Positions 37,626-47,661 of a stretch of 64,000 bases of DNA are shown piece by piece (the stretch's first letter is position 1; each line of letters opens with the position of its first letter). The stretch comes from Rhizobiales bacterium TNE-4. GTDB lineage: Bacteria; Pseudomonadota; Alphaproteobacteria; Rhizobiales; Beijerinckiaceae. The stretch lies in assembly GCA_019083985.1 (NCBI GenBank), contig JAHRCV010000001.1, positions 806,001 through 870,000 of the forward strand, read 5' to 3'. The notes below the pieces were generated by a model. The model worked only from the letters and a program-made list of their open reading frames with translations, made no database searches and was not told the origin of the DNA. The translations under genes and the position numbers were made by a program.

Positions 37626-38721
37626 GCATGTGAGCCTGTTTGATTTTGCTCTGCCCGAAGAGCGGATCGCTTTGCGGCCTGTTAGCCCGCGCGATAGCGC
37701 GCGCATGCTCGTCGTGCGTCCCGCCAATGCCATGCGGTTTGATGATCGGATCGTGCGGGATCTGCCAGACCTTCTAGAACCCGGTGACATTCTCGTTGCC
37801 AACGATACGCGGGTGATCCCCGCGCGCCTTTATGGTGTGCGCGTGCGTGGCGAAAATGCCGCCCGCATTGAGGCAATGCTGCATCAGCGTGTCAGCGGTG
37901 ATCGTTGGCGCGCGTTCTTGCGCCCGGCCAAAAAGGTCGAGCTCGGTGAGCGCATCCGGTTTGGCGACACGTCAGAAAGCAGCGCCTGTCTTTTGGGTTC
38001 GCTCGATGCCACGCTGATCGAAAAGGGCGAGGGTGGGGAAGCCCTGTTGCAATTCTCGCTGACGGGACCAGCGCTCGATGAAGCGATTGCGCGCATCGGC
38101 CATCTCCCGCTGCCGCCTTACATCGCGGGCAAGCGGCCTGAGGATGAGCGTGACCGCAGCGATTATCAAACCCTGTTCGCCGAGAAGGAAGGCGCGGTAG
38201 CAGCACCGACGGCTGGTTTGCATTTCACCCCGGACCTGATGGATCGCCTCGCCAAAGCAGGCATCGATACCGTGCGCGTGACGCTGCATGTCGGGGCGGG
38301 CACGTTCCTGCCGATGAAGGCGGACGATACACGTGACCATCGCATGCACGCCGAATGGGGCGAGATCACTGCCGAGACTGCCGATCGGCTTAACGCGGCC
38401 CGCGCTAAAGGTGGCCGGATCGTCGCCGTCGGCACCACGTCGCTTCGGTTGTTGGAGAGTGCAGCGTCTGATCAGGGCGTTATCAAGCCCTTTGCCGCTG
38501 AGACCGATATCTACATCACACCTGGCTATCGCTTTAAGGCGGTTGATGCGTTGATGACGAATTTCCATTTGCCGAAATCAACCTTGTTCATGCTGGTGTC
38601 TGCCTTTAGCGGGCTCGACTGTATGCAAGATGCTTATGCGCATGCGATTGCCAGCGGCTATCGCTTCTACTCTTATGGCGATGCGTCGCTTCTATTTCCA
38701 AAAGACGGCACCGATCCATGA
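37624..38721 (+). CDS. queA: S-adenosylmethionine:tRNA ribosyltransferase-isomerase
   Basis: The 365-residue enzyme transfers and isomerises the ribosyl part of SAM onto preQ1-modified tRNA, making epoxyqueuosine. The N-terminus ([16 protein letters not shown]), the motif [15 protein letters not shown] and the C-terminal [20 protein letters not shown] are standard QueA sequence. The last four bases overlap the tgt start (ATGA), so queA and tgt, the two enzymes that act in succession on the tRNA wobble base, are coupled. The start could also be the GTG at 37630. Confidence 0.95.
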   Translation: MHVSLFDFALPEERIALRPVSPRDSARMLVVRPANAMRFDDRIVRDLPDLLEPGDILVANDTRVIPARLYGVRVRGENAARIEAMLHQRVSGDRWRAFLRPAKKVELGERIRFGDTSESSACLLGSLDATLIEKGEGGEALLQFSLTGPALDEAIARIGHLPLPPYIAGKRPEDERDRSDYQTLFAEKEGAVAAPTAGLHFTPDLMDRLAKAGIDTVRVTLHVGAGTFLPMKADDTRDHRMHAEWGEITAETADRLNAARAKGGRIVAVGTTSLRLLESAASDQGVIKPFAAETDIYITPGYRFKAVDALMTNFHLPKSTLFMLVSAFSGLDCMQDAYAHAIASGYRFYSYGDASLLFPKDGTDP

Positions 38722-39851
38722 CGGCAACGGATTTCACTTTCAGCATTTTTGCACGTGACGGTCGCGCGCGGCAGGGCGAGATTACGATGCCGCGTGGCAC
38801 GATCCGCACGCCCGCGTTCATGCCTGTTGGTACGGCAGGCACCGTGAAGGCGATGTATGCTGATCAAGTGCGCGCGCTCGGTGCTGATATCGTGCTGGGC
38901 AATGTCTATCATTTGATGTTGCGGCCTGGCGCGGAGCGCGTCGCGTCCTTGGGTGGTCTCCATCATTTCATGGGCTGGCCGCATCCGATCCTCACGGATT
39001 CAGGCGGCTTCCAAGTCATGTCGCTGGCGCAATTGCGTAAGCTCAATGAGCGCGGCGTGATTTTTCAATCGCATATCGATGGCTCAAAGCATGAATTGAC
39101 GCCCGAGCGCTCAATTGAAATTCAGGGGTTGCTTGGCTCCGATATTCAGATGCAGCTTGATGAATGCGTGAAGCTGCCTTGTTCGGATTCAGAAGCTGAG
39201 CGCGCGATGGAATTGTCGCTGCGCTGGGCCGAGCGCTGCAAAGTTGCGTTCGGCGATCAGCCCGGCAAGGCAATGTTCGGCATCGTGCAAGGCGGTGCGG
39301 TTGAGGCCTTGCGCGTGCGCTCGGCGGAAGCGCTCGCCGCGATGGATCTCAAGGGCTACGCCATTGGCGGCCTCGCCGTCGGTGAACCGCAGGATGTGAT
39401 GCTGCGGATGATCGAGACGGTCGAACCCGTGATGCCGCAGGCGAAGCCGCGTTATCTGATGGGCGTTGGGACACCGGACGATATTGTCGAGGCCGTGCGC
39501 CGCGGCGTCGACATGTTCGATTGCGTGATGCCAACCCGCGCAGGCCGGCATGGCTTGGCCTTCTCCCGCTTTGGCAAGATCAATCTGCGCAATGCGCGGC
39601 ATGCCGATGATCATCGCCCGCTTGACCCGGACTCGACCTGTCCGGCGGCGCGGGATTATAGCCGCGCCTATCTGCATCATCTTGTCAAAGCCGGTGAAAT
39701 TCTTGGCATGATGCTGATCACCTGGATCAATCTTGCCTATTATCAGGATCTGATGGCGGGCCTGCGCGCCGCGATTGCGGCTGGGCGGCTTGACGCATTC
39801 ATTGCCGAGGCGAAAGAGGGCTGGGCGCGTGGCGATATAGCGCCCTTATGA
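38718..39851 (+). CDS. tgt: tRNA-guanine transglycosylase
   Basis: The 377-residue enzyme exchanges guanine-34 of GUN-anticodon tRNAs for preQ1. The catalytic and substrate motifs are intact: [20 protein letters not shown] with its aspartate, and GLAVGEP, and later [13 protein letters not shown]. The zinc site is altered. The usual CxCxxC before YSRAYLHH reads SxCxxA ([17 protein letters not shown]), so only one cysteine and the histidine remain. The enzyme may be lineage-typical, and the rest of the protein looks normal. It overlaps queA by four bases. Confidence 0.95.
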   Translation: MTATDFTFSIFARDGRARQGEITMPRGTIRTPAFMPVGTAGTVKAMYADQVRALGADIVLGNVYHLMLRPGAERVASLGGLHHFMGWPHPILTDSGGFQVMSLAQLRKLNERGVIFQSHIDGSKHELTPERSIEIQGLLGSDIQMQLDECVKLPCSDSEAERAMELSLRWAERCKVAFGDQPGKAMFGIVQGGAVEALRVRSAEALAAMDLKGYAIGGLAVGEPQDVMLRMIETVEPVMPQAKPRYLMGVGTPDDIVEAVRRGVDMFDCVMPTRAGRHGLAFSRFGKINLRNARHADDHRPLDPDSTCPAARDYSRAYLHHLVKAGEILGMMLITWINLAYYQDLMAGLRAAIAAGRLDAFIAEAKEGWARGDIAPL

Positions 39852-39908
39852 TCGACAGGGCGTGGCGGCTCGGCTATAGAGCGGCCTCGCTGACAGAGGT
39901 ACGAAGCC

Positions 39909-40205
39909 ATGACCGGGTCCCGCCGCACGAGTGCCGATCTCGATCCCCGCCGCCGCAAGATCCTGTTCCGTGCTTGGCATCGCGGCATTCGTGAAATGGA
40001 CCTGCTCATGGGCCAGTTTGCTGATGCCGAAATCGGCACGCTCAGCGAGAGCGAACTTGACGATTTCGAGGCCTTGATCGAGGTGCCGGACCGCGATCTT
40101 TTTTCATGGATTACGGGAACGGAGGAGGCGCCGTCGAATTACGACACGGCGCTGTTCCGCCGGCTCAAGGTGTTTCACACCCATTCGGGTCCCATTCACA
40201 TTTAA
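39909..40205 (+). CDS. sdhE: Succinate dehydrogenase FAD assembly factor SdhE
   Basis: The 98-residue protein has the family motif RGIRE at residues 25-29 (AWHRGIREMDLLMG) and a following five-helix layout (EIGTLSESELDDFEALIEVP, DRDLFSWITG). SdhE (Sdh5/SDHAF2 in mitochondria) promotes covalent attachment of FAD to the SdhA flavoprotein. The stop codon is directly followed by the mfd ATG, the order also seen in other Hyphomicrobiales (prior knowledge). Confidence 0.92.
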   Translation: MTGSRRTSADLDPRRRKILFRAWHRGIREMDLLMGQFADAEIGTLSESELDDFEALIEVPDRDLFSWITGTEEAPSNYDTALFRRLKVFHTHSGPIHI

Positions 40206-43200
40206 ATGCCGCCCAACGGCGGAAGCTTCGGATATCCTATGGCCCCGCAGCCCTCTCTCAATCCGCTGAAAGAGGCCCAGTCCGCGCTTCTCAAAAATGA
40301 GAGCGTAACGCTCGCCTCTGTACCCGATGGGTTTGACGCGCTTGTGCTTGCGGACCTTGCGCGCGCTTTGGCGCGTTCGGGCGAAGGCCGTGCTGTCTCG
40401 CTGGTGATGGTGGCGCGTGATGGTCGTCGGCAAGTCGAGCTCGAAGCGGGGCTTTCTTTTGCCGCTCCCGATATCGAAGTCCTGAGCTTTCCGAATTGGG
40501 ATTGCCAACCTTACGATCGTGCGTCGCCCAATGCCGGCATCATCGCGCGGCGCATGAATGTACTCGCCCGTCTCACCGTGGCGCGCGCGGGCGAAGCGAA
40601 ACCACGCATCCTGATCGCAACGGCCAATGGCGTCGCGCAACGCGTGCCGCCGCGTGCGCGCGTGGCGCTTGACTCGCTCGCGATTGCGCCGGGCAATGTT
40701 GTCGATACGCAGACCTTGGCCGCTTGGCTTGAAAATAACGGGTTCACGCGGGCTTCAACCGTCCGCGAGACCGGCGATTACGCCGTGCGTGGCGGCATTG
40801 TCGATCTTTATGCGCCGGGCATGCCGATGCCGGTGCGGCTCGACTTCTTTGGCGACACAGTGGAATCGATCCGCAGTTTCGATGCAGAGACGCAGCGCAC
40901 GATCGGCCAGATGCGCGCGCTTGAACTCGTTCCGATGAGCGAAATTCAGCTGACCACCGAAGCGATCAAGCGCTTCCGCCAGAATTATGTCGAGCAGTTC
41001 GGGGCCGCACAGCGCAATGATCTGCTCTATGAGGCGGTGAGCGAAGGCCGTCGGCCGCCGGGGCTTGAGCATTGGCTCCCGTTTTTCTACGAGCATCTCG
41101 ACACGCTGTTTGATTATGTTGATGGCGTCCCCGTGCTGCTCGATGCGCGGGTAGAAGAGGCCACGACGCAACGGCTCGCGCAGGTGAAGGATTCCTACGA
41201 AGCACGTGTCGTGGCGATGAAGACGCCGCAGCCGGGCGTGCCGCCCTATAAGCCGGTCAAGCCGGATGCGCTTTACCTCACCCCTGATGAAATCGCTGCG
41301 GCTTTCGGCGCGGGCGCTGTCGCGCGGCTGACACCATTTGCAGAAGCATCCAGCACGGGTCGCAAAGTCATCGATCTCGGTGCCCGTGCCGGGCGCAATT
41401 TTGCGGCTGAACGCGCGCGGCATGATGAGAAGGCGGACGAGGGGAATGTTTTCGATGCGGTGACGGAGCATGTCCGCGCGCTGCAGGAGAAAGGCAAACG
41501 CGTCATCGTGGCGGCTTGGTCGGAGGGCGCGCGTGAGCGTCTTGGCCACGTGCTCGCCGATCACAAGTTGAAAGATCAGGCACCAACCGCGACCCTGACT
41601 GAAGCGCTGGCCATGCCGCTGAAGCGCATCGGGCTTGCCCTTTGGGGGCTCGAGACTGGGTTTGAGACGGACACACTCGCGGTTATTGGCGAGCAGGACA
41701 TTCTAGGTGATCGGCTCGTCCGCCGTGCGCGCCGTGTGAAGCGCGCACAGGATTTCATCAGCGAAGTTGCGACCCTCACGCCCGGTGATCTTGTCGTTCA
41801 TGTCGATCATGGCATTGGCCGTTTCGTTGGACTGAAGCAGATCGATGTCGGCGGCGCGCCGCATGATTGCGTCGAAATCCATTATGCCGAACAGGCGAAA
41901 CTCTATCTGCCGGTCGAAAACCTCGAATTGCTCTCCCGCTATGGATCGGAAGATACCGAAGTTGCGCTTGATCGGTTGGGCGGCGGCGCATGGCAGGCGC
42001 GCAAGGCGAAGCTCAAAGAACGCATCCGCGAGATGGCGCATGCGCTCATCAAGATTGCGGCTGAGCGCATGTTGCGCGAGGCGCCGCGGCTGGCAACGCC
42101 GGACGGGCTTTACGACGAATTTTGTGCGCGGTTTCCCTATGATGAGACCGAAGACCAGCTCAACGCCATTGAGGCAACGCTCAACGACATGGCGTCGGGG
42201 CGGCCCATGGATCGGCTCATCTGCGGCGATGTCGGGTTCGGCAAGACGGAAGTGGCGCTGCGCGCAGCGTTTGTGGCCGCTTTGTCGGGCAAGCAAGTTG
42301 CTATTGTCGTGCCGACAACCTTATTGGCACGCCAACATTTCCGTACCTTTGCGGCGCGCTTCGAAGGCTTGCCCGTCACTGTCAGGCAGGCGTCGCGTTT
42401 CGTCTCGTCGGCTGAATTGAAAGCGACCAAGGAAGGCTTGGCCGATGGGTCCGTCGACATTGTCGTCGGCACGCACGCCTTGTTGGGCAAGACGATCCAA
42501 TTCAAAGATCTCGGCCTGATGGTGATCGATGAAGAGCAGCATTTCGGCGTCGGGCATAAGGAAAAGCTCAAAGCGCTGCGCGCCGAAGTGCATGTCCTGA
42601 CCTTGTCGGCCACGCCTATTCCGCGCACGCTACAATTGGCGCTCACGGGTGTGCGTGAATTGTCGATCATTGCGACACCACCAGTCGATCGCCTCGCTGT
42701 CCGCACCTTCGTGACACCATTTGATCCGCTCACCATTCGTGAAGCACTGCTGCGCGAGCGTTATCGCGGCGGTCAAACCTTCTATGTCTGTCCGCGTATC
42801 GAAGACATTGCGGAAGCACGTGAATTCCTTGGCCGCGAAGTGCCGGAAGCGAAAGTTGCCATCGCGCATGGCCAGATGCCAGCATCAGAACTCGAAAGCA
42901 TCATGACGGCGTTTTATGAAGGCCATTACGATGTGCTTTTGTCCACCGCCATTGTGGAATCGGGTCTCGATATTCCCACCGCCAATACGCTGATCGTGCA
43001 TCGTGCGGACATGTTTGGATTGGCGGCGCTTTATCAATTGCGCGGTCGTGTCGGCCGTTCAAAAATTCGTGCCTATGCCTTGTTTACGGTGCCAGCCAAT
43101 CGCACGCTGACGCCGCAAGCAGAGCGCCGTCTCAAAGTCTTGCAATCGCTTGATACGCTCGGGGCAGGGTTCCAGCTCGCGAGCCATGATCTCGATATTC

Positions 43201-43793
43201 GCGGTGCCGGCAATTTGCTGGGCGATGAGCAATCGGGCCATATCAAGGAAGTCGGTTACGAGCTTTATCAGCAAATGCTCGAAGATGCCGTGACGCAGCT
43301 GAAGGCCGGTGTTGAAGACGAGGTCGAGGCGCAATGGTCGCCGTCGATCACCATCGGGACGCCGGTGATGATCCCGGAAGATTACGTCGAAGACCTCACA
43401 TTGCGCCTGTCGCTTTATAAGCGCCTCTCATCGCTGGAGACGGATGATGAGATCGATGCCTTCGCTGAAGAGATGGTGGACCGTTTTGGCCCGATGCCGG
43501 ATGAAGTGTGGCAATTGCTCGGTATCATGCGGGTGAAGCTGTTGTGCCGCGCGGTTAATGTCGAAAAGATCGATGCTGGTCCTAAGGGGTTGATCTTTGG
43601 GTTCCGCGAGAATTCCTTCGCTGAGCCTGAAGCGTTGATGCGCTACATCATGAAGCAGGGCATTCTGGCTAAGATCCGGCCAGATATGAAAGTGGTGTTC
43701 ATCGGCGATTATGCCGAAGCGCAGGCGCGTCTCGACGGAACGATCGAAAAGTTACGTGATCTCGTTGCGTTGATTGAGAAAAAGGCCGCTTAG
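40206..43793 (+). CDS. mfd: Transcription-repair coupling factor
   Basis: The 1195-residue translocase displaces RNA polymerase stalled at lesions and recruits UvrA. The layout is a UvrB-like N-terminus (to about 350), an RNA polymerase-interacting CarD-like domain (about 515-580: TPGDLVVHVDHGIGRFVGL), a RecG-like helicase with Walker A GDVGFGKT at 674-681 and DEEQHFG, then the C-terminal TRCF domain. A downstream ATG at 40239 is an alternative start. The end overlaps the convergent frnE-like gene by four bases (TTAG carries both stops). uvrA lies about 10 kb away. Confidence 0.96.
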   Translation: MPPNGGSFGYPMAPQPSLNPLKEAQSALLKNESVTLASVPDGFDALVLADLARALARSGEGRAVSLVMVARDGRRQVELEAGLSFAAPDIEVLSFPNWDCQPYDRASPNAGIIARRMNVLARLTVARAGEAKPRILIATANGVAQRVPPRARVALDSLAIAPGNVVDTQTLAAWLENNGFTRASTVRETGDYAVRGGIVDLYAPGMPMPVRLDFFGDTVESIRSFDAETQRTIGQMRALELVPMSEIQLTTEAIKRFRQNYVEQFGAAQRNDLLYEAVSEGRRPPGLEHWLPFFYEHLDTLFDYVDGVPVLLDARVEEATTQRLAQVKDSYEARVVAMKTPQPGVPPYKPVKPDALYLTPDEIAAAFGAGAVARLTPFAEASSTGRKVIDLGARAGRNFAAERARHDEKADEGNVFDAVTEHVRALQEKGKRVIVAAWSEGARERLGHVLADHKLKDQAPTATLTEALAMPLKRIGLALWGLETGFETDTLAVIGEQDILGDRLVRRARRVKRAQDFISEVATLTPGDLVVHVDHGIGRFVGLKQIDVGGAPHDCVEIHYAEQAKLYLPVENLELLSRYGSEDTEVALDRLGGGAWQARKAKLKERIREMAHALIKIAAERMLREAPRLATPDGLYDEFCARFPYDETEDQLNAIEATLNDMASGRPMDRLICGDVGFGKTEVALRAAFVAALSGKQVAIVVPTTLLARQHFRTFAARFEGLPVTVRQASRFVSSAELKATKEGLADGSVDIVVGTHALLGKTIQFKDLGLMVIDEEQHFGVGHKEKLKALRAEVHVLTLSATPIPRTLQLALTGVRELSIIATPPVDRLAVRTFVTPFDPLTIREALLRERYRGGQTFYVCPRIEDIAEAREFLGREVPEAKVAIAHGQMPASELESIMTAFYEGHYDVLLSTAIVESGLDIPTANTLIVHRADMFGLAALYQLRGRVGRSKIRAYALFTVPANRTLTPQAERRLKVLQSLDTLGAGFQLASHDLDIRGAGNLLGDEQSGHIKEVGYELYQQMLEDAVTQLKAGVEDEVEAQWSPSITIGTPVMIPEDYVEDLTLRLSLYKRLSSLETDDEIDAFAEEMVDRFGPMPDEVWQLLGIMRVKLLCRAVNVEKIDAGPKGLIFGFRENSFAEPEALMRYIMKQGILAKIRPDMKVVFIGDYAEAQARLDGTIEKLRDLVALIEKKAA

Positions 43794-44440
43794 GAAGCGG
43801 CGGCGCTTGCCGCCTGCCTGATCGCTGACGCCAGATGCTCTGCTGTTTCGGCACCGGACACGGCATATTTCTGGCCGAAGATGAAAAAGGGCACGCCTTG
43901 GATGCCGAGATTTTGTGCGGCGGCAATTTCGTCCTGCACCGCAGCCTTATCCTCATCCGACTGCAGGAGGGCTACCAAGGCCTCGCGCGGGAAACCAGCG
44001 GATGCGCCAATCTCGGTCAATAGGTGATGATCAGCGAGATTTTTCGCTTCAACGAAAAACGCCCGAAACAAAGCTTCGACCATCGCATCTTGCCTGTTGC
44101 CAAATGCCCAGCGGATCATGCGATGCGCATCAAGCGTATTGGGTGAAACAGCGATTCCAGAAAAATCAAAGGCGATGCCAAGTTCGCGGCCAAGCTCGGT
44201 CAAACGATCATGCACGGGCTTGATCTTATCGAGCGAGCCGAATTTCTTTTCCATATAGGCGCGGCGAGACACGCCTTCTGCGGGAATGGTCGGATCGAGC
44301 TGGTAGGGACGCCAGTGGATTTCGGTTTTGATGTCAGGTGTGAGGGCGAGCGCGGCTTCAAGTCGCTTTTTCCCGACATAGCACCAAGGGCACACGACAT
44401 CGGAGACGACGTCGATCACAAGCGACTCAGGCGTGGACAT
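43790..44440 (-). CDS. DsbA family oxidoreductase, FrnE-like
   Basis: The 216-residue protein has a thioredoxin-like fold with the active-site CPWC at residues 17-20 (VSDVVCPWCYVGKKRLE), typical of FrnE rather than of periplasmic DsbA. There is no signal peptide, so it works in the cytosol. The ending GIQGVPFFIFGQKYAVSGAE is also characteristic. Members are redox enzymes or 2-hydroxychromene-2-carboxylate isomerase-like proteins. The N-terminus overlaps the adenylate-forming-like gene by 14 bases, the last of a three-gene overlapping set. It is convergent with mfd by four bases. Confidence 0.88.
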   Translation of the reverse strand: MSTPESLVIDVVSDVVCPWCYVGKKRLEAALALTPDIKTEIHWRPYQLDPTIPAEGVSRRAYMEKKFGSLDKIKPVHDRLTELGRELGIAFDFSGIAVSPNTLDAHRMIRWAFGNRQDAMVEALFRAFFVEAKNLADHHLLTEIGASAGFPREALVALLQSDEDKAAVQDEIAAAQNLGIQGVPFFIFGQKYAVSGAETAEHLASAIRQAASAAAS

Positions 44441-45656
44441 GGCGTTTCTCCTGTCGGTTCAACACAAAACGTGTGAAGCGTCCGTCTGCTCCGCGTGACG
44501 TGATCAAGTGGGGGCAGGCCATGGTCCCGTCGGAACGCCGGCCAGCGAGCGGACTTTCTATGCTGAGTTGATCATCCGGCATCGTGCCCAGCGTAGCAAA
44601 GTACATTTGTGTTCCCGCACCATTCGCCATGATCGGCCCGGGCGCCAATGGCTGGTGATCCGTCCGCATCAGCGGCAAAGTGAGCGCCTCACCGAACGCG
44701 ATCATGCCCGTCGCATCGCTGTCGCGGAAGATGTCGTGCCCGGCTCTGTAGAGTGTGATAAGCGTATCGTCTTTGCCGTGGAACAGGTCACGCAGGCGAT
44801 GGGCGATGGGCGCGGGCAAAATCCAGCTCGCACTCCCATCTGCCGCGGCATGGCGAAAGGCGTCAGCGGCCGGATCGGCGATCAATGTGAGTTCTGCACC
44901 GGCCATCAAGGCGCGCAGTGGACCGAGCACAAGACCAGCTTGCGTTGAGAGCGAGAGAGCAGAAACGACGCGGCGCTCACGCGGGCCGCGATGCGCCATT
45001 TGTGCGAGGATCGCTTGCGCGAGCAATTGATCTTGCGTGTGCGTGACAGGTTCGGGGCCGTCGCCGAAATCTGCGAAGGTGACGATCGGTCCCGCGCCTG
45101 TTTGTGGTGGATGAAGCGGCGCCATGCGTTGGGGTGCTTGCCCATCAAGAAGATCAGACAGGGGGGCCGCGTGTTCATCGTCACATGAACCGAAATTCCA
45201 AACGTAAAGTGGCATGGCCAGTCGCCGTGCCTCGTTGATGAAGCGCTTCAGCGGATCGAAATGTGGGTAAGCGGCGGACACGAGAGCGCGCGGTTTGATC
45301 CGCTGCAGAACAAGCGCCATCGCCGCGTCATCAAGCACAGGGGAGACGAGACATGGTCTCAGTCCTGCGCCGAGTGCCCCCAGCAGGGTAAGAAAAGCAG
45401 GTGCGCCATTCGGCAGGGCAATCACGATGGCATCGCCTTGTTTGGCGCCAGCTGTCGCGAAGCGCCGTGCGATGCGGGTGGCAATATGGTCGAGCATCCG
45501 CGCATTGAAACGCATGATGCGGCCATCGACCCCATGATCGATCAGGCTTGCGTGATTGAGCCGATCGACCATAGCGGCGCAAACAAGATCGCGGATCGTC
45601 AAACCCTGCCAAACAGCATCGCGTAGCAGGAGGTCGTGGCTCACGGGGTGACCCAT
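44427..45656 (-). CDS. Degenerate class I adenylate-forming enzyme (acyl-CoA ligase-like)
   Basis: The 409-residue protein has parts of the ANL fold. The segment GDAIVIALPNGAPAFLTLLG (74-93) and GAGLRPCLVSPVLDD match the acyl-CoA ligase N-domain, and VTHTQDQLLAQ (204-214) matches the 'hT..nl' after the nucleotide loop. The nucleotide loop itself is not conserved: the expected TSGTTGxPK is ADFGDGPEP (195-203). The usual C-terminal lysine domain is also missing, so it is shorter than real ligases (500-600 residues). It probably lacks ligase activity. It overlaps the binding-protein gene by 16 bases and frnE by 14, so one transcript is very likely. The function is unknown. Confidence 0.65.
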   Translation of the reverse strand: MGHPVSHDLLLRDAVWQGLTIRDLVCAAMVDRLNHASLIDHGVDGRIMRFNARMLDHIATRIARRFATAGAKQGDAIVIALPNGAPAFLTLLGALGAGLRPCLVSPVLDDAAMALVLQRIKPRALVSAAYPHFDPLKRFINEARRLAMPLYVWNFGSCDDEHAAPLSDLLDGQAPQRMAPLHPPQTGAGPIVTFADFGDGPEPVTHTQDQLLAQAILAQMAHRGPRERRVVSALSLSTQAGLVLGPLRALMAGAELTLIADPAADAFRHAAADGSASWILPAPIAHRLRDLFHGKDDTLITLYRAGHDIFRDSDATGMIAFGEALTLPLMRTDHQPLAPGPIMANGAGTQMYFATLGTMPDDQLSIESPLAGRRSDGTMACPHLITSRGADGRFTRFVLNRQEKRHVHA

Positions 45657-47455
45657 AAGGTTTCAGGGGCAAAGCCGAAGAGGGGCGCCTTGTCTGGGCG
45701 CTTTACACGGGCGCTGCGTGCAAGCCATTGCTCCGGTGCATAGAAGAGGGGGATCACGTAGAATTGCGACAGAAGCACGCGATCAAGAGCGCGCACGGCG
45801 CTGGTGAAATCCTCTCGGCTTTTGGCCTGCAGCATCGCATCGATCATGGCGTCAATGGCAGGCGATTTTGCGCCGGCATAATTCAGCGAGCCTTCGCGCT
45901 CGGCCGATTTTCCGCCCCAGCGATTATATTGCTCATTGCCAGGCGAGGGGGACGCGCCCCATGTGAACTGGATCATGTCAAAATCGAAAGCCGCGACACG
46001 GCGCCAATATTGCACATCGTCGACAAGGCGCACTTTCATCGTCACGCCAATCCGCTTCAGCATTTCGGCATAGTTGATAGCCAAACGCTCCTGCACGCGG
46101 CTGACGACAAGAATTTCGAAATTGAAAGGCTCACCGCGCGCATTTTGCAGCACGCCGTCTTTGAGCGCCCATCCGGCTTTTTGCAGCAGGGATATCGCTT
46201 CGCGCGCGGCCTGCCGATCACGGCCCGAACCGTCCGCTTCAAACGGTTTCCAACGCCCTTCGAGAATGTCCGAGCGGACCTCTTTGGTGAACGGGGTGAG
46301 AAGCTCACGTTCGCGCGCATCGGCGGGTTGTCCGGCCGAGGAGAGTGCCGAGCCCGCAAAATAGGAATCGGTGCGCTTATAAAGCCCGTTGAAAAGATGA
46401 GTATTCACCCAGTTGAAATCGAACATCAGGCCCAAGGCTTCGCGGATACGAATGTCAGCGAACAATGGTTTGCGGGTGTTGAAGACGAGGCCCGACATAC
46501 CTTTCGGCGTGTTGATGACAATGGGGTCTTTCACCACGCGGCCGTCTTGCATGGCGGGGAAATCGTAATTGGTTAGCCAGCGCGTCGGGCTATCTTCGAG
46601 ACGCACATCGTAAAGTCCGCCCTTGAAGGCTTCGAAGAGGGCGTTCGAGTCACGGAAATAGTCGAAGCGGATTTCGTCGGCATTGTAGAGCCCTTTGAGA
46701 ATGGGGAGATCCTTGCCCCAGAAATCCGGATTGCGTTTGAACACGATGCTTTCGCCCGGCTTGATCTGGGCCACCACATAAGGGCCGGAGCCGATCGGCA
46801 CTGTGAGATCAGTTTCGCCGAATTTAAGAATATCGGTGTGGTTTTCGGAGAGAACGGGCATGAGCCCGAAGATAAGCGGCAATTCGCGGTCAGATGCATC
46901 GGCGAACGTGAATTTCACCGTGCGCTTATCAAGCGCTTCGGCTTTCGTCGCCTTGGCGTAATAGAAGCGAAAATTCGGTTTGCCTTTTTCCTTCAACATC
47001 CGCCAGCTGAACAACACATCATCGGCTGTGACGGGTGAGCCGTCGGAGAAGCGCGCGAGGGGATTGAGAGTGAAGGTGACGGAAGAACGATCGTCCGGCA
47101 CATCGACGCTTTCAGCCAACAGGCCATAAAGCGTGAAAGGTTCATCGGCCGAACGCATTAGCAGCGTCTGGTAGATGAGCTGCATGGGTGCAGCGATGCC
47201 ATGGGCGGCGATGCCGCGTACGACATAAGGGTTGAGCGTATCGAACGTACCGAGCGCGCCGAACACGATACGCCCGCCTTTGGGTGCGTCCGTGTTGGCA
47301 TAAGGGAGGGCTGTAAAGCCCGGCGGCAGGGCCGGCTCACCATGCATGGCGATGCCATGACGCGGTTCGGCCTGCGCGCCGACAAGGGCGAGGCCAAAAA
47401 GGAGGGCCGCGAGCCTCAAGACGGCGGCAGGCAAGGATCGAATCGAGTGTTTCAT
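45641..47455 (-). CDS. YejA-like extracellular solute-binding protein, family 5
   Basis: The 604-residue protein has a signal peptide (residues 1-29, cleavage after AQA) and the family-5 fold of peptide ABC transporter binding proteins. The region HGIAMHGEPALPPGFTALPY is the YejA-type start, then DAPKGGRIVFGALGTFDTLN. The long DFYWGKDLPILKG-like segment and late RVQERLAINYAEMLKR follow. It should be periplasmic and bind peptides or related compounds. No permease or ATPase genes are adjacent. It overlaps the next gene by 16 bases and is divergent from ialB. Confidence 0.9.
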   Translation of the reverse strand: MKHSIRSLPAAVLRLAALLFGLALVGAQAEPRHGIAMHGEPALPPGFTALPYANTDAPKGGRIVFGALGTFDTLNPYVVRGIAAHGIAAPMQLIYQTLLMRSADEPFTLYGLLAESVDVPDDRSSVTFTLNPLARFSDGSPVTADDVLFSWRMLKEKGKPNFRFYYAKATKAEALDKRTVKFTFADASDRELPLIFGLMPVLSENHTDILKFGETDLTVPIGSGPYVVAQIKPGESIVFKRNPDFWGKDLPILKGLYNADEIRFDYFRDSNALFEAFKGGLYDVRLEDSPTRWLTNYDFPAMQDGRVVKDPIVINTPKGMSGLVFNTRKPLFADIRIREALGLMFDFNWVNTHLFNGLYKRTDSYFAGSALSSAGQPADARERELLTPFTKEVRSDILEGRWKPFEADGSGRDRQAAREAISLLQKAGWALKDGVLQNARGEPFNFEILVVSRVQERLAINYAEMLKRIGVTMKVRLVDDVQYWRRVAAFDFDMIQFTWGASPSPGNEQYNRWGGKSAEREGSLNYAGAKSPAIDAMIDAMLQAKSREDFTSAVRALDRVLLSQFYVIPLFYAPEQWLARSARVKRPDKAPLFGFAPETLWVTP

Positions 47456-47661
47456 GCCCCTTCAGTCTAACATTGGCGGGGCTTTTGCGGCGTTTTTCGT
47501 GGGTGAGGCGCTCTGCTTGTCTTTAAGGCTGGAAAGCGTCGCAAGTTAGGGTTATGAGCGAGCCCGACAATTCATCCTTCCGCCCGAATCCGGCGCGAAA
47601 GGGAGGCTGTTGCGATTTTCCCGCCGCAGCCCACTTGCCCGATGCAAAGGACTTAAGCTCG

